A DNA stretch of 64,000 nt, from positions 310,001 through 374,000 of the forward strand of contig CAVQZG010000005.1 of assembly GCA_963718305.1 (NCBI GenBank), written 5' to 3'. The notes under the pieces were generated by a model. That model searched no databases. It saw only the letters and a program-made list of their open reading frames with translations, and was not told the origin of the DNA. Positions 49,608 to 58,627 of the stretch are shown here, piece by piece. Each line of letters opens with the position of its first letter. Position 1 is the stretch's first letter. The position numbers and the translations under genes are program-made. The DNA comes from RYN-230 sp963718305 (GTDB taxonomy: Bacteria; Actinomycetota; Actinomycetes; Streptosporangiales; Streptosporangiaceae).

Positions 49608-51973
49608 TCCGGCAGTCGACCTTCACGGTCGAGCCGTGGTCGCTGCGGGAGAGCAAGCTGGACCCGGATCTGCTCGCCCAGACGGAGTCGGTGTTCGCGC
49701 TGTCGAACGGGCACCTGGGCTGGCGCGGCAACCTGGACGAGGGAGAGCCGCATGGCCTGCCGGGGACCTACCTCAACGGGGTCTTCGCGCTGCGCCCGCT
49801 GCCTTACGCCGAGGCGGGCTACGGGTTCCCGGAGTCCGGGCAGACCGTCATCAACGTGACGAACGGCAAGATCATCCGGCTGTACGTCGACGACGAGCCC
49901 TTCGACATCCGCTACGGGCAGCTACGCTCCCACGAGCGCGTGCTCGACTTCCGCACGGGCCTGCTGACCCGCACCGTCGAATGGGTGTCGCCGGCCGGGC
50001 AATCGGTCCGGGTCACCTCGACCCGGCTGGTGTCGCTCACCCAGCGGGCGATCGGGGCGATCAGCTACCAGGTAGAGCCGCTCGACCGCCCGGCGCGGAT
50101 CTCAGTCCAGTCCGAACTCCTCGCTAACGAGCAGTTGCCGGCGTCCGGCGGTGATCCCCGGGTCTCCGCGGTGCTGGAGAACCCCTTGCATTGCGAGTTT
50201 CACGCTGACCACGGCACGCGTGTCGTGGTGGTGCACACGACGGGCGAGAGCGGGCTGCGGGTCGGCGCGGCGATGGAACATGAGATCGACGGCTCGTCCG
50301 GCGTCAAGGTGCAGGTGGACTCCCAGGCCTACACCGATGGCGGGGTGGTCACGGCCACGGCGCTGCTCAAGCCGGGCCAGCGGCTGCACATGGTCAAGTA
50401 CGTGGCCTACGGCTGGTCGGGCTCGCGGACCCTGCCCGCCGTCCGCGACCAGGTGTGGGCGGCGCTGAGCGCGGCCAAGCAGAGCGGATGGGACGGCCTG
50501 GTCGCCGAGCAGCGTGAGTACCTGGACGATTTCTGGGACCGCGCCGACGTGGAAGTGGACGGGGACACCGAGGTCCAGCAGGCGGTGCGCTTCGCGTTGT
50601 TCCACGTGCTGCAGGCGGGCGCCCGGGCGGAGACCCGGGCGATCCCGGCGAAGGGCCTGACCGGGCCCGGGTACGACGGCCACGCCTTCTGGGACACGGA
50701 GACGTTCGTGCTGCCGGTGCTGAGCATGACCAGCCCGGCCGCGGCCGCCAACGCCCTGCGCTGGCGGCACAGCACCCTCCCGCTGGCTATCGAGCGGGCG
50801 TCTCAGCTCGGGCTGCAGGGCGCGGCCTTCCCCTGGCGGACCATCGCCGGCGAGGAGTGCTCGGCCTACTGGCCCGCCGGGATGGCCGCCTTCCACGTCA
50901 ACGCGGACATCGCCAACGCGGTGGTCCGTTACGTTGACCTGACCGGGGACGAGGAGTTCGCCCGGGGACCAGGGATCGACCTGCTGACCCACACCGCGCG
51001 GCTGTGGCGTTCCCTCGGCCACCACGACGACCAGGGGCAGTTCCACATTGACGGGGTCACCGGCCCCGACGAGTACAGCGCGCTGGCCGACAACAACGTC
51101 TACACCAACCTGATGGCCAAGGAGAACCTGGTGGCGGCCGCGGACGCGGCCAAACGCTATCCCGGCCGGGCCCGCGAACTGGGGGTCGACCCGGAGGAAT
51201 CCGCCGGCTGGCGGGACGCGGCCCAGGCGATGTTCATCCCCTACGACGAAGCACGCGGGATACACCCCCAGGCCGAGGGATTCACCCGCCACCAGGTCTG
51301 GGATTTCGCTCATACCTCCCCGGAGCAGTATCCGCTGCTGCTGCACTTCACCTACTTCGATCTGTATCGCAAGCAGGTCGTCAAGCAGGCCGACCTGGTG
51401 CTGGCCATGCACCTGTGCGGGGACGCCTTCACCGCCGAGCAGAAGGTCCGCAACTTCGACTACTACGAGCCGCTCACGGTGCGGGACTCCTCGCTGTCCG
51501 CGTGCACGCAGGCGGTCATGGCCGCCGAGGTGGGGCATCTGGACCTGGCCTTCGACTACCTCGGCGAGGCCGCCCTGATGGACCTGCGGGACCTGGAGAA
51601 CAACACCCGCGACGGAGTGCACATTGCGTCGCTGGCCGGCGCCTGGGTGGCCCTGGTCGCCGGCTTCGGCGGCCTGCGTCACCAGGACAGCACGGTCAGC
51701 TTCACGCCCCGGCTCCCCGAGGGCATCGCCAGGCTCAAGTTCCACGTCCTGATCCGGGGCCGGCGGCTGCACGTCGAGGTGACCCACCCCCAGGTCCGGT
51801 ATGAGCTGGACGATGGCGAGCCGCTGACGATCATCCACTACGGCCAGGAACTGAATCTTCTGCCCGACAAGGCGCAGACCCGCCCCATCCCGGCGACGCC
51901 GGCCCGGCCCCGGCCCACCCAGCCGCCGGGCCGCGAACCCGCACACCGCCTGGGCGGCGAGCAACCGAAGTAA
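49604..51973 (+). CDS. glycoside hydrolase family 65 protein (disaccharide phosphorylase/trehalase type)
   Basis: A GTG overlapping the previous stop gives 789 residues, the usual length. The N-terminal beta-sandwich (residues about 10-270) begins with ESVFALSNGHLGWRGN. The (alpha/alpha)6 barrel follows, with GHAFWDTETFVLPVL, the catalytic acid Glu490 in VTGPDEYSALADNNVYTN, and a C-terminal beta part from DLEN onward. Family members phosphorolyse trehalose, kojibiose or maltose, or hydrolyse trehalose. Pairing with the beta-phosphoglucomutase-like gene favours a phosphorylase. The C-terminal 35 residues are Pro-rich and disordered. Confidence 0.93.
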   Translation: MIRQSTFTVEPWSLRESKLDPDLLAQTESVFALSNGHLGWRGNLDEGEPHGLPGTYLNGVFALRPLPYAEAGYGFPESGQTVINVTNGKIIRLYVDDEPFDIRYGQLRSHERVLDFRTGLLTRTVEWVSPAGQSVRVTSTRLVSLTQRAIGAISYQVEPLDRPARISVQSELLANEQLPASGGDPRVSAVLENPLHCEFHADHGTRVVVVHTTGESGLRVGAAMEHEIDGSSGVKVQVDSQAYTDGGVVTATALLKPGQRLHMVKYVAYGWSGSRTLPAVRDQVWAALSAAKQSGWDGLVAEQREYLDDFWDRADVEVDGDTEVQQAVRFALFHVLQAGARAETRAIPAKGLTGPGYDGHAFWDTETFVLPVLSMTSPAAAANALRWRHSTLPLAIERASQLGLQGAAFPWRTIAGEECSAYWPAGMAAFHVNADIANAVVRYVDLTGDEEFARGPGIDLLTHTARLWRSLGHHDDQGQFHIDGVTGPDEYSALADNNVYTNLMAKENLVAAADAAKRYPGRARELGVDPEESAGWRDAAQAMFIPYDEARGIHPQAEGFTRHQVWDFAHTSPEQYPLLLHFTYFDLYRKQVVKQADLVLAMHLCGDAFTAEQKVRNFDYYEPLTVRDSSLSACTQAVMAAEVGHLDLAFDYLGEAALMDLRDLENNTRDGVHIASLAGAWVALVAGFGGLRHQDSTVSFTPRLPEGIARLKFHVLIRGRRLHVEVTHPQVRYELDDGEPLTIIHYGQELNLLPDKAQTRPIPATPARPRPTQPPGREPAHRLGGEQPK

Positions 51974-51991
51974 CCGGTCTCCCCGCGGCGG

Positions 51992-52669
51992 CTAGGCCTG
52001 GGCGCCGCGCCCATCGCGGCAGCGGCGGATAAGGTCCCCGGCGGACGGCAGACGGCTGTTCTCGTCGGCGGTCAGAGCCGGGTCGGCCCGGCGCCTCGCT
52101 ATGGCCTGGTCCAGCATCTGCAGCGGGCCGCCGCCGGCGAACCGCAGGAAGGCCATCAGCACGACGCCTGCCAGCGCGGACATTTCGTGCGCCTCGTCGG
52201 CCGCGACCTGGGCCAGGATCAGCGCCGAGACGGCAAGATCCAGGTCAGGCGGACCTTCCGTGCTGTTGCGCCAGTCGATGACCACAGGCCCGCTGGAGCT
52301 GAGGATGACGTTGCCCGGATGGAGGTTTAAGTGCAGGACCCTGGCGTCAGCATCGCTGCTCAGCTGCGGTGGCAGCCCGTGCAGCTGGCGATGCAGGCTG
52401 AGCAGCAGCGCGGCGCCGATCTCGGGGCGGACCCGGCGGGACAGCAGCGCCTGCAGCATCGTCGGGGCAGCCAGGCGTTCCATGACCAGATCGGTGCCCC
52501 TGGCCTCGTAGATCCTCGGCACGGGAAACCCGAGCGCCGCCACGTAGGTCATGACGGAAACCTCGGCCGACACCTCGACGCCGTCGCGGTACCGGCGGAG
52601 GACTCGCTGCTCGTCCAGGGCGAACACGTCCGCGCTGCGTCCCGAGCTGATGAGGACCGGAGGTGGCAC
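51992..52669 (-). CDS. aminoglycoside phosphotransferase/choline kinase-like protein with altered catalytic motif
   Basis: The protein has 225 residues. The kinase-like fold is recognisable by RSADVFALDEQRVLRRYRDG (nucleotide loop and Lys-equivalent region), then HLNLHPGNVILSSSGPVVIDWRN. The first is the Brenner motif, in which the catalytic Asp of HxDxxxxN is Asn here (HLN). The second is the DFG-like IDW with Asp kept. The ATP-site Asn (LHPGN) remains. With the catalytic base changed, phosphotransfer may be weak or lost. It is a short member lacking part of the N-lobe. It converges on the GH65 gene. Confidence 0.76.
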   Translation of the reverse strand: MPPPVLISSGRSADVFALDEQRVLRRYRDGVEVSAEVSVMTYVAALGFPVPRIYEARGTDLVMERLAAPTMLQALLSRRVRPEIGAALLLSLHRQLHGLPPQLSSDADARVLHLNLHPGNVILSSSGPVVIDWRNSTEGPPDLDLAVSALILAQVAADEAHEMSALAGVVLMAFLRFAGGGPLQMLDQAIARRRADPALTADENSRLPSAGDLIRRCRDGRGAQA

Positions 52670-52803
52670 GCTCCGACGGTAGCGGACCGCCCAGGGCGCA
52701 GTCCATGAGCGGAGCGCGCCCGATCCTGCCCCGCGTTCGCAGGCACCCCGGGGCTTGGGCCGGACAGCCCGGTGGTAGGGATGGACTGACGAGGGGGGAC
52801 GTC

Positions 52804-53250
52804 ATGAAGTCGAAGATGATCGAGGACGCGGACGTCATCACCTACGTGGTGGTGTGCGACCCGGGCGACGAGGCGATGGCCTCGCTGAGGCAGTTCGCGC
52901 GCTCCGAGCGGCTGGAAGCATCGCAGATCACCGGCGTCGGGGGTTTCGAGCGGGCCACCGTCGGCTGGTTCGACCGTACGGCCAGGCAGTTCCGGCACAT
53001 CCCGGTAGACGAGCCGTGCGAGGTGCTCTCACTGATCGGTGACGTGGCCGAGGACCAGGACGGTCCCGGCCTGAATATCCACGTGGTCCTCGGCCTGTCC
53101 GATGGGACGACGCGCGGCGGGCACCTCATCGAGGGCCAGGTGTTCCCGACGCTGGAGCTCGTCGTGACCGAGCACCCGGCGGAGCTGCGCAAGGTGATGC
53201 ACCCCGACCTGGGGGTCGCGCTCATCGATCTCGGCCGGTCGCAGACGTGA
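52804..53250 (+). CDS. PPC/DUF296-domain protein
   Basis: The ATG at 52804 follows GAGGGGGG. The protein has 148 residues. The PPC domain is complete: YVVVCDPGDEAMASLRQFARSERLEASQITGVGGFERATVGWFD, and then GLNIHVVLGLSDGTTRGGHLIEGQVFPTLELVV, with the conserved GH-hairpin GGHL. In plants this domain occurs in AT-hook proteins, while bacterial stand-alone forms are trimers of unknown function. It is a single gene, with no AT-hook. Confidence 0.87.
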   Translation: MKSKMIEDADVITYVVVCDPGDEAMASLRQFARSERLEASQITGVGGFERATVGWFDRTARQFRHIPVDEPCEVLSLIGDVAEDQDGPGLNIHVVLGLSDGTTRGGHLIEGQVFPTLELVVTEHPAELRKVMHPDLGVALIDLGRSQT

Positions 53251-53305
53251 CCTGGCGGTAAGACCCGGTGGTAAGACCGGTGGTAAGACCGGCGGGAGGG
53301 GCAGC

Positions 53306-54450
53306 GTGCCCGGGGCTGATGAGATCCGCGCCCAGGCGCTGGAGGTGGCGGCGGGCTGGTCCCCGCCGGATGCGCCGCCCTCGTGGCGCCTGACCGCCGC
53401 CTTGTTCCAGGCCATCGCCGCGCACGATGAGCTGCTGGGCCGGCTGGCGGCCCTGCCGCCTGACCGGCTGCCCGCCCTGCTCGCGAGCGCGGCCATATCG
53501 TTCCTGGTACGCCGGGACCGGCCGGTTCCCCTGGCCGCCTACTTCCCGGAACCGGGAGCCCCGCAGCCCCGCTTCGACGCCGGCTTCTTCCCGGCGGCCC
53601 GGGAATTCTTCTCGGGTCACCTGGACCATATTGCGGCCGTGTGTGCCGGGCGCCGGTACCAGATGAATGAGGTAGCCCGGTGCACGCAGATCGCGCTGGG
53701 CGTCGCCGCCACGGCGGTGCCCGGGGCGGACCCGGTCGCGCTGGCCGACCTGGGCACCGGGGCCGGGCTGGGGCTGCATCTGGACCGCTACCGCTATCAG
53801 GTGGGGCCGCGGGTGTCCGGGGCTGACGCCGCGGCCCTGAGCCTCAGCTGCGACGTCCGCGGATCCCTGGAGCCCCCGCAGGTCACGCTGCCGCCATCAC
53901 CGAGCGGGTCGGTATCGATCTGCATCCCATCGACGTGGAGGACCCGGCCGCGAGGTCATGGCTGGAGGCCTGCGCGCCGCCCGAGGCGGCCGCGCTGGCG
54001 CGCCTCGCCGCGGCCATCGAGGTGACCCGGCGGTACCCGGTGAAGCCGGTCACTGGCGACGTCGTGCAGGCGCTGGCCGGGGTGCTGGCGAGTTTCCCGC
54101 CCGGGCGCAGCGTGATCGTGGTCAACGCCTACCTGGCGGTGTTCCTGCCGCCGGAGCAGCGGGCGGCGCTGGCGGCCATCATGGCCAGCGCGGGCCGGAC
54201 CCGGCCGGTGACCTGGCTGTCACTCGATCCGCTCGTCCCGCTGGGACCCGCGGGGCGAGACAGCGTCCAGGGCCTCGAGCTGCCCGCGGCGCTGGTCCGC
54301 GACTACGCCGAGCACGGCGTGTTCGCGGTACTCGGCGCGCGGACCTTCGAGGGCGGCACCCAGCGTGGCCGTCTGCTGGCGATCGCCCACCCGTCCGGCC
54401 AGTGGGTCGAGTGGCTCGACCCCCAGACTTCCCGGCGGCGGGGATACTGA
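53306..54450 (+). pseudogene. DUF2332-family gene broken by a -1 frameshift
   Basis: The first frame runs from GTG 53306 to about 53890 (FQAIAAHDELLGRLAALPPDRLPALL, DLGTGAGLGLHLDRYRY, LSCDVRGSLEPPQVTLP). The family sequence then continues in another frame (AITERVGIDLHPIDVEDPAARSWLEACAPPE) to the stop at 54450. The shift sits at about 53889-53894 in CTGCCGCCATC, where one base, most simply a G, is missing. The corrected protein would have about 382 residues, the family norm. DUF2332 proteins look like degenerate methyltransferases, and the retained DLGTGAGLGLH motif agrees with this. Either a recent mutation or a sequencing indel explains it. Confidence 0.76.
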
Positions 54451-54454
54451 GCTT

Positions 54455-54706
54455 ATGGTTGACGACAACGCACGGGACCGGGCCATCTATCACGCGCTGA
54501 AGGCCGCCGACGAAGTCGCTGCGGCCCTCCAGGCTCATCTCATCGAGGAACATGGGGCCGATCCCGACCGGGCGGTCGCGCAGAACTCGTTCACCAACTC
54601 GTTCAAGCTGCTGCGGCAGGCCCGGGAGCGCCTGGGTGAGGGCCTGCGGGCCGTCGGGGCCGGCGACATCGCGGAATCAGACGGGATTTCGCTGCGGAAC
54701 TCCTGA
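54455..54706 (+). CDS. small hypothetical protein
   Basis: The ATG at 54455 gives 83 residues, starting four bases after the previous stop, so it is probably translated with it. The sequence is helical and charged (RAIYHALKAADEVAAALQAH, FTNSFKLLRQARERLGEGLRA). There is no signal peptide or known domain. It may be a small partner of the DUF2332 protein. That is inferred from spacing only. Confidence 0.6.
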   Translation: MVDDNARDRAIYHALKAADEVAAALQAHLIEEHGADPDRAVAQNSFTNSFKLLRQARERLGEGLRAVGAGDIAESDGISLRNS

Positions 54707-54757
54707 CCGCGCAACTCCTGACTGCGCGACTTCTGAGCGATGTGTTAACACTGGCGG

Positions 54758-55804
54758 ATGGCGCACCAGCAAGACCACGAGCAGGACGGCGAGCAGGCTC
54801 CGGGTCCCGCCGCGGCCGATGAGGCGGCGGGCGGACATCACGACCTGCTCAGCTCAGTGCCAGCGCCGCAGGACCCCGGCGGGTCAGAGAGCCTGATCAC
54901 GGTCCTGGTCGCGTTCGGTGTCAACGTCCTCATCGCGGTGGCGAAGTCGGCCGCTGCCGTGCTGACCGGGTCGGCGTCGCTGCTGGCTGAGGCCGCGCAT
55001 TCCTGGGCCGACACGGGCAACGAGATCTTCCTGCTGATCGCCGACCGGCGGTCCCGCCGCCCGCCGGACCCCGCCCACCCGTTCGGTCACGGCCGGGAGG
55101 CCTACGTCTGGTCACTGTTCGCCGCGATCGGGCTGTTCGTGGCCGGCGCCGCGGTCTCCATCACGCACGGCATCACCGAGCTCATCACGCCGGAGGCGGC
55201 CGGGTACTTCCTGGTCGGGTACGTGGTACTGGCCTTCTCGTTCATCCTCGAGGCCATCTCGTTCCTGCGGTCGGTCCGGCAGGCCAGGCGCGAGGCGCAG
55301 TCGCTGCAGCGGGACCTTATCGAGCACATCCTGGCCACCTCCGATCCCACTCTGCGGGCGGTGTTCGCGGAAGACTCCGCCGCGCTGGTGGGCCTGGTCA
55401 TCGCGGCCGCCGGCCTGGGCGCCCACGAGCTGACCGGTTCCCCGACGCCGGATGCCATCGGATCGATCCTGGTCGGCGTGCTGCTCGGGGTGGTCGCGAT
55501 TGGCCTGATCAACCGCAACCTGCGCTTCCTGGTCGGGCAGGAAGTCGACCCCCGGGTGCGTACGGCCACCATCGCGGCCCTGCTGGAGGCGCCGGAGGTC
55601 GCCCGGGTGACTTATCTGCGGCTGGAGATCGTCGGGCCGCGGATGGTCTCGGTGATCGGTGACGTCGATCTCACCGGCGATGACACCGAGTCGCATGTGG
55701 CCGTCCGGCTGCGGGCGCTGGAGGCGAAGGTGTGCGCCTCGCCGGCGGTGGCCGGCGCGGTGCTGAGCCTGTCCGCGCCCGACGAGCCGTCCCTGGTCGT
55801 CTAG
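54758..55804 (+). CDS. cation diffusion facilitator (CDF) metal transporter
   Basis: The protein has 348 residues. A disordered His/Asp/Glu-rich N-terminus (HQQDHEQDGEQ) precedes six helices. The transport-site residues are visible: HSWADTGNEIFLLIADRRS in helix 2, with H and D in HxxxD order, and HPFGHGREAYVWS in the loop. A second site lies near AEDSAALVGLVI. The C-terminal cytoplasmic domain (residues about 260-348) includes LEAPEVARVTYLRLEIVGP. It should exchange protons for divalent cations such as Zn or Fe and Mn. The metal cannot be assigned. Confidence 0.9.
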   Translation: MAHQQDHEQDGEQAPGPAAADEAAGGHHDLLSSVPAPQDPGGSESLITVLVAFGVNVLIAVAKSAAAVLTGSASLLAEAAHSWADTGNEIFLLIADRRSRRPPDPAHPFGHGREAYVWSLFAAIGLFVAGAAVSITHGITELITPEAAGYFLVGYVVLAFSFILEAISFLRSVRQARREAQSLQRDLIEHILATSDPTLRAVFAEDSAALVGLVIAAAGLGAHELTGSPTPDAIGSILVGVLLGVVAIGLINRNLRFLVGQEVDPRVRTATIAALLEAPEVARVTYLRLEIVGPRMVSVIGDVDLTGDDTESHVAVRLRALEAKVCASPAVAGAVLSLSAPDEPSLVV

Positions 55805-56200
55805 CTGGCCCGGCGCTGGCCCGCGCCGCACTGGACCGCGCCGCGCTGGCCCGCCCGGGGCCGGGAGGCGCTGGCCGCCGCCGCGCGATGATGCGCGGAT
55901 TGGCTCCAGTTTTCCTGAAGGTTTTATTGCCATCTCTTGGGTGTTACGGGATTATCTGCTGGTAGTACTCCTACAGTGGCCGGTTATGTCTGTCAGTGTT
56001 TGTCTGGTTTGTCAGATATGCCGTCGGGGTCAGCTTGTCGTGGCACACGCTCCGTGACGAGTAGCCATGGGAAGGGGTTCGGAGGGGGCGTCGCCCGGCC
56101 GTGGGCTGAGACCAATGCGGAGACAGGCTCCGAAAGGACTGGCCGCACTGCGGGTAAATACCCGCGCTCCAGGTCCCGCCTATGGACGAAAGGACAGACG
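55805..56200. other. 396-base intergenic region, low-complexity then AT-rich
   Basis: The first 75 bases are degenerate repeats of GCGCTGGCCCG with no open function. An unusually AT-rich stretch follows (55905-56030) and probably carries the promoter of the secreted-protein gene. No RNA gene or convincing frame was found. An ATG at 55937 opens a long frame but precedes the real signal peptide by 88 codons and has no ribosome-binding site. Confidence 0.45.
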
Positions 56201-57880
56201 TTGAAGCGATACGTCATGACTGCGATCAGTCTTCTGAGCTTCCTCGTCCTCGCGGCCGCCTCGCTTCCGGCGAGCGCCGCGAGCCACGCTGACACACAGG
56301 CCCGGGTCACGAGGGCCACCACCGCCAAGGCCAACCTCGAAGATCCCCTGTGCCAGAGTTACAACTCGCTATGCGTGGACACGTCGAGTCACCCCGCGGG
56401 CGGCTACGTCGGACATGACGAGCCGTCCATCGAGTTCAAGTCCGGCCGGGCCGGATCGGGCAATGACATGACCTACACGATGACCCTGCCGAGGGACCCG
56501 AAGAAGCAGCCCAACGCCACCGGTTCCGGCGGGTCGACCTGGAATTTCCAGCTCCGGCCCACGTTCTGGTTCGGGCTCACCCTCTGCGACACCCAGTCCG
56601 CGCCTGAGTTCACTCACAAGTGCAGGCCCGACTCTGACGCCAACAACCTGGTGGGCACCAATCCCAAGGCGCGGGACTACATCGGGAAGCACCCCGGTAA
56701 CGCGTTCATGGAACTGCAGTTCTACGGCCCGGGATACGTTCCGCAGTTCGAGGGCTTCGGCTGCGCCAAGACGCAGTACTGCGCGGCGATGACCATCGAC
56801 AGCTTCGTGCAGAACCAGAACACCGGCGTCCCGAACACCAGTGCCTGCAACAACTTCGTCCTCGGCGGCATCGAGCCGATCAACTGGGCGTATATCACCA
56901 AGAGCGGGAAGTCCCAGGCGCCGGCGAACCCATTGTTCACCGGAACGCTGACCAACCCGAACTTCGCCGCGGTGAACCCCGACCTCCGCAAGGACCTGCT
57001 CATGAGGCCCGGCGATGTCGTCCGGTTCCGTATCCATGACACCTCGGCCGGGCTCCGCATCGACATGGCCGACCTGACCACCGGCCAGCACGGCTCGATG
57101 ACCGCGTCCGTGCGCAACGGCTTCGGCCACATCCTTTACACGCCGAAGTCCAAGACGTGCCAGGAGAAGCCGTACGCGTTCCACCCGGAGTACTCGACAG
57201 CCAACCCGCGCGGCAACACCTGGTCAGCGCACACGTACAACGTGTCCATGTCCGACGAGATCGGGCACTTCGAGAACTGCCTGGCCATCGACGCGCAGGG
57301 CGACTGCACCAAGGCCGGCGGCCAGGACCCCGTTATCGACGCGGACGACAGTGGCTGCGTGCCGGGAACCGACTCGCTACAGGTGCACATCGACGGCTGC
57401 TTCAGCCCGGATGGAGATTATGACGGGCAGTCGTACCGCCTGGACTGGCCGGGCACCAACCCGAATGTCGCCCGGGACCGGGCCCTGCATCCGTCACCGG
57501 TCCTGTTCACCAGCCCGGTCAGCCGCGGAAGGAACTACCCAACGATCGCCTTCGAGACCGACCTGCCGCGGATCGAGGCATCGGACTCACAGCTCAACCC
57601 GCCCTTCTGCGACCGGACGACCGGCGCGAACTGCGTGAACCCGCCGCACGGTGCGCAGTTCTACCCGTTCTACTCGACCACAGTGAGGTACGGGTCGTGC
57701 ACCTGGCAGGAGGGCGGCAAGTACCTGCCCAGGACCACGAACGACTTCGGCGGCAGTTCCGCCACCGAATACGGTCCGCTGCTCAAGACCGTCTACCCCG
57801 AGGCCGGATTCACGACCGCGGAGCTAATTAACAACTTCAACAGCGGCAACATGCCGAACCCCTGCAAGGTCCGCGACTAG
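56201..57880 (+). CDS. secreted Cys-rich protein of unknown function
   Basis: The TTG at 56201 is 6 bases after AAAGGA and gives a signal peptide beginning MKRYVMTAISLLSFLVLAAA and ending in ASA; an internal ATG (56216) is an alternative. The protein has 559 residues. After secretion it has many Cys residues (in CQSYNSLC, LTLCDTQ, HKCRPD, CAKTQYC, SACNNF, CEN-type and CTWQEG contexts), so several disulphides are likely. Recognisable tracts are GNAFMELQFYGPGY, RFRIHDTSAGLRIDMADLTTGQHGSMTASVRNGFGHI and a D-rich Gly stretch (DADDSGC, SPDGDYDGQS) that may bind calcium. I do not recognise the family. It stands alone before a strong terminator. Confidence 0.77.
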   Translation: MKRYVMTAISLLSFLVLAAASLPASAASHADTQARVTRATTAKANLEDPLCQSYNSLCVDTSSHPAGGYVGHDEPSIEFKSGRAGSGNDMTYTMTLPRDPKKQPNATGSGGSTWNFQLRPTFWFGLTLCDTQSAPEFTHKCRPDSDANNLVGTNPKARDYIGKHPGNAFMELQFYGPGYVPQFEGFGCAKTQYCAAMTIDSFVQNQNTGVPNTSACNNFVLGGIEPINWAYITKSGKSQAPANPLFTGTLTNPNFAAVNPDLRKDLLMRPGDVVRFRIHDTSAGLRIDMADLTTGQHGSMTASVRNGFGHILYTPKSKTCQEKPYAFHPEYSTANPRGNTWSAHTYNVSMSDEIGHFENCLAIDAQGDCTKAGGQDPVIDADDSGCVPGTDSLQVHIDGCFSPDGDYDGQSYRLDWPGTNPNVARDRALHPSPVLFTSPVSRGRNYPTIAFETDLPRIEASDSQLNPPFCDRTTGANCVNPPHGAQFYPFYSTTVRYGSCTWQEGGKYLPRTTNDFGGSSATEYGPLLKTVYPEAGFTTAELINNFNSGNMPNPCKVRD

Positions 57881-57908
57881 GAGCAGTCCGGTTATCCATC
57901 AGTAAGAG

Positions 57909-57951
57909 GCACGGGCCGCGGCGGGAAGGGGTACACCGCCGCGGCCCGTGC
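57909..57951. terminator. strong terminator after the secreted-protein gene
   Basis: GCACGGGCCGCGGCGG (57909-57924) pairs exactly with 57936-57951, a 16-bp stem with an 11-base loop. It lies 29 bases after the stop at 57880 and before the convergent lipoprotein gene that ends at 57981. It is probably bidirectional. Confidence 0.82.
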
Positions 57952-57980
57952 TTGCTGAGGGCAGCCGGCCCGCGACCGGA

Positions 57981-58556
57981 TTACGGCGTGGGCACGCTGC
58001 TCGGATGCGTCCCGGGCACGAGCCGGCCGTAGCCGCCGGCCGCCTCGTTCAGCAGCCGTCCGGGCCGCGATGACCAGGCCCACTGGCGGACCGGGCCCAC
58101 CCCGGTGACGCTGGCGCAGCCCGAGTCCCGGATGAGAACCGGCGGGTAGCGGCGGCCCTCCGCGGTGAACTCCAGCCAGAGCGCCCCGCCCAGGGCGGCC
58201 GGGCAGCGCAACCCGCGCGGCATCCTGGGCAGCGCGCAGAGCGCGGCGGCCAGGGCATGAGCCCGGGGCGCGGCCGTAATCGTCATCGCCCGCGGCAGGA
58301 TCTCGGCGTGCTGGGGGGTGGTGAGCCGCATCACGACCTGATCGACCTTCGCAGTCCCGGCGCAGAGCGGGACACCGGCCGATGTACCCGCGGCTGTCGC
58401 CTGGGTGTGGCCCGCCCCGGCCGTGGCCTGCGGCCCGGTACCGTCGCTGGTCGCGTTGCCACAGGCAGCCAGGCCCACGACCGCGCTGGCCGCGGCCAGC
58501 GCGGCAAGCCGCGAGGCCGTGATGTGCCTGCTCATTCCGCTGTTGACCGCGCCCAT
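57981..58556 (-). CDS. small secreted lipoprotein
   Basis: The protein has 191 residues from the ATG at 58556, or 184 from 58535. The lipoprotein signal ends in VVGLAAC, with Cys followed by GNATSDGTGPQA, a low-complexity linker. Further Cys residues (PLCAGTAK, ALCALPRMPRG, LRCPAALGG, DSGCAS) suggest two disulphides in the mature part, with a MRLTTPQHAEI core. Pattern and size resemble small actinomycete lipoproteins of unknown function. It may belong to the ECF/anti-sigma unit upstream. Confidence 0.66.
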   Translation of the reverse strand: MGAVNSGMSRHITASRLAALAAASAVVGLAACGNATSDGTGPQATAGAGHTQATAAGTSAGVPLCAGTAKVDQVVMRLTTPQHAEILPRAMTITAAPRAHALAAALCALPRMPRGLRCPAALGGALWLEFTAEGRRYPPVLIRDSGCASVTGVGPVRQWAWSSRPGRLLNEAAGGYGRLVPGTHPSSVPTP

Positions 58557-58627
58557 ATGTCTTGGACGGCGCGCCGCCGGCCACGGTTCCATTACCGCCC
58601 GTCTTCCCCAGATCGTCGGGCCGCGGA

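Noticed and set aside
50102..51964. 620-codon open frame opposite the GH65 gene
   Set aside because: Shadow frame; the GH65 catalytic motif and family length are on the + strand.
52663..53250. Longer start for the PPC-domain gene
   Set aside because: The first 47 codons are not conserved-looking and overlap the divergent kinase-like gene; GAGGGGGG precedes the ATG at 52804.
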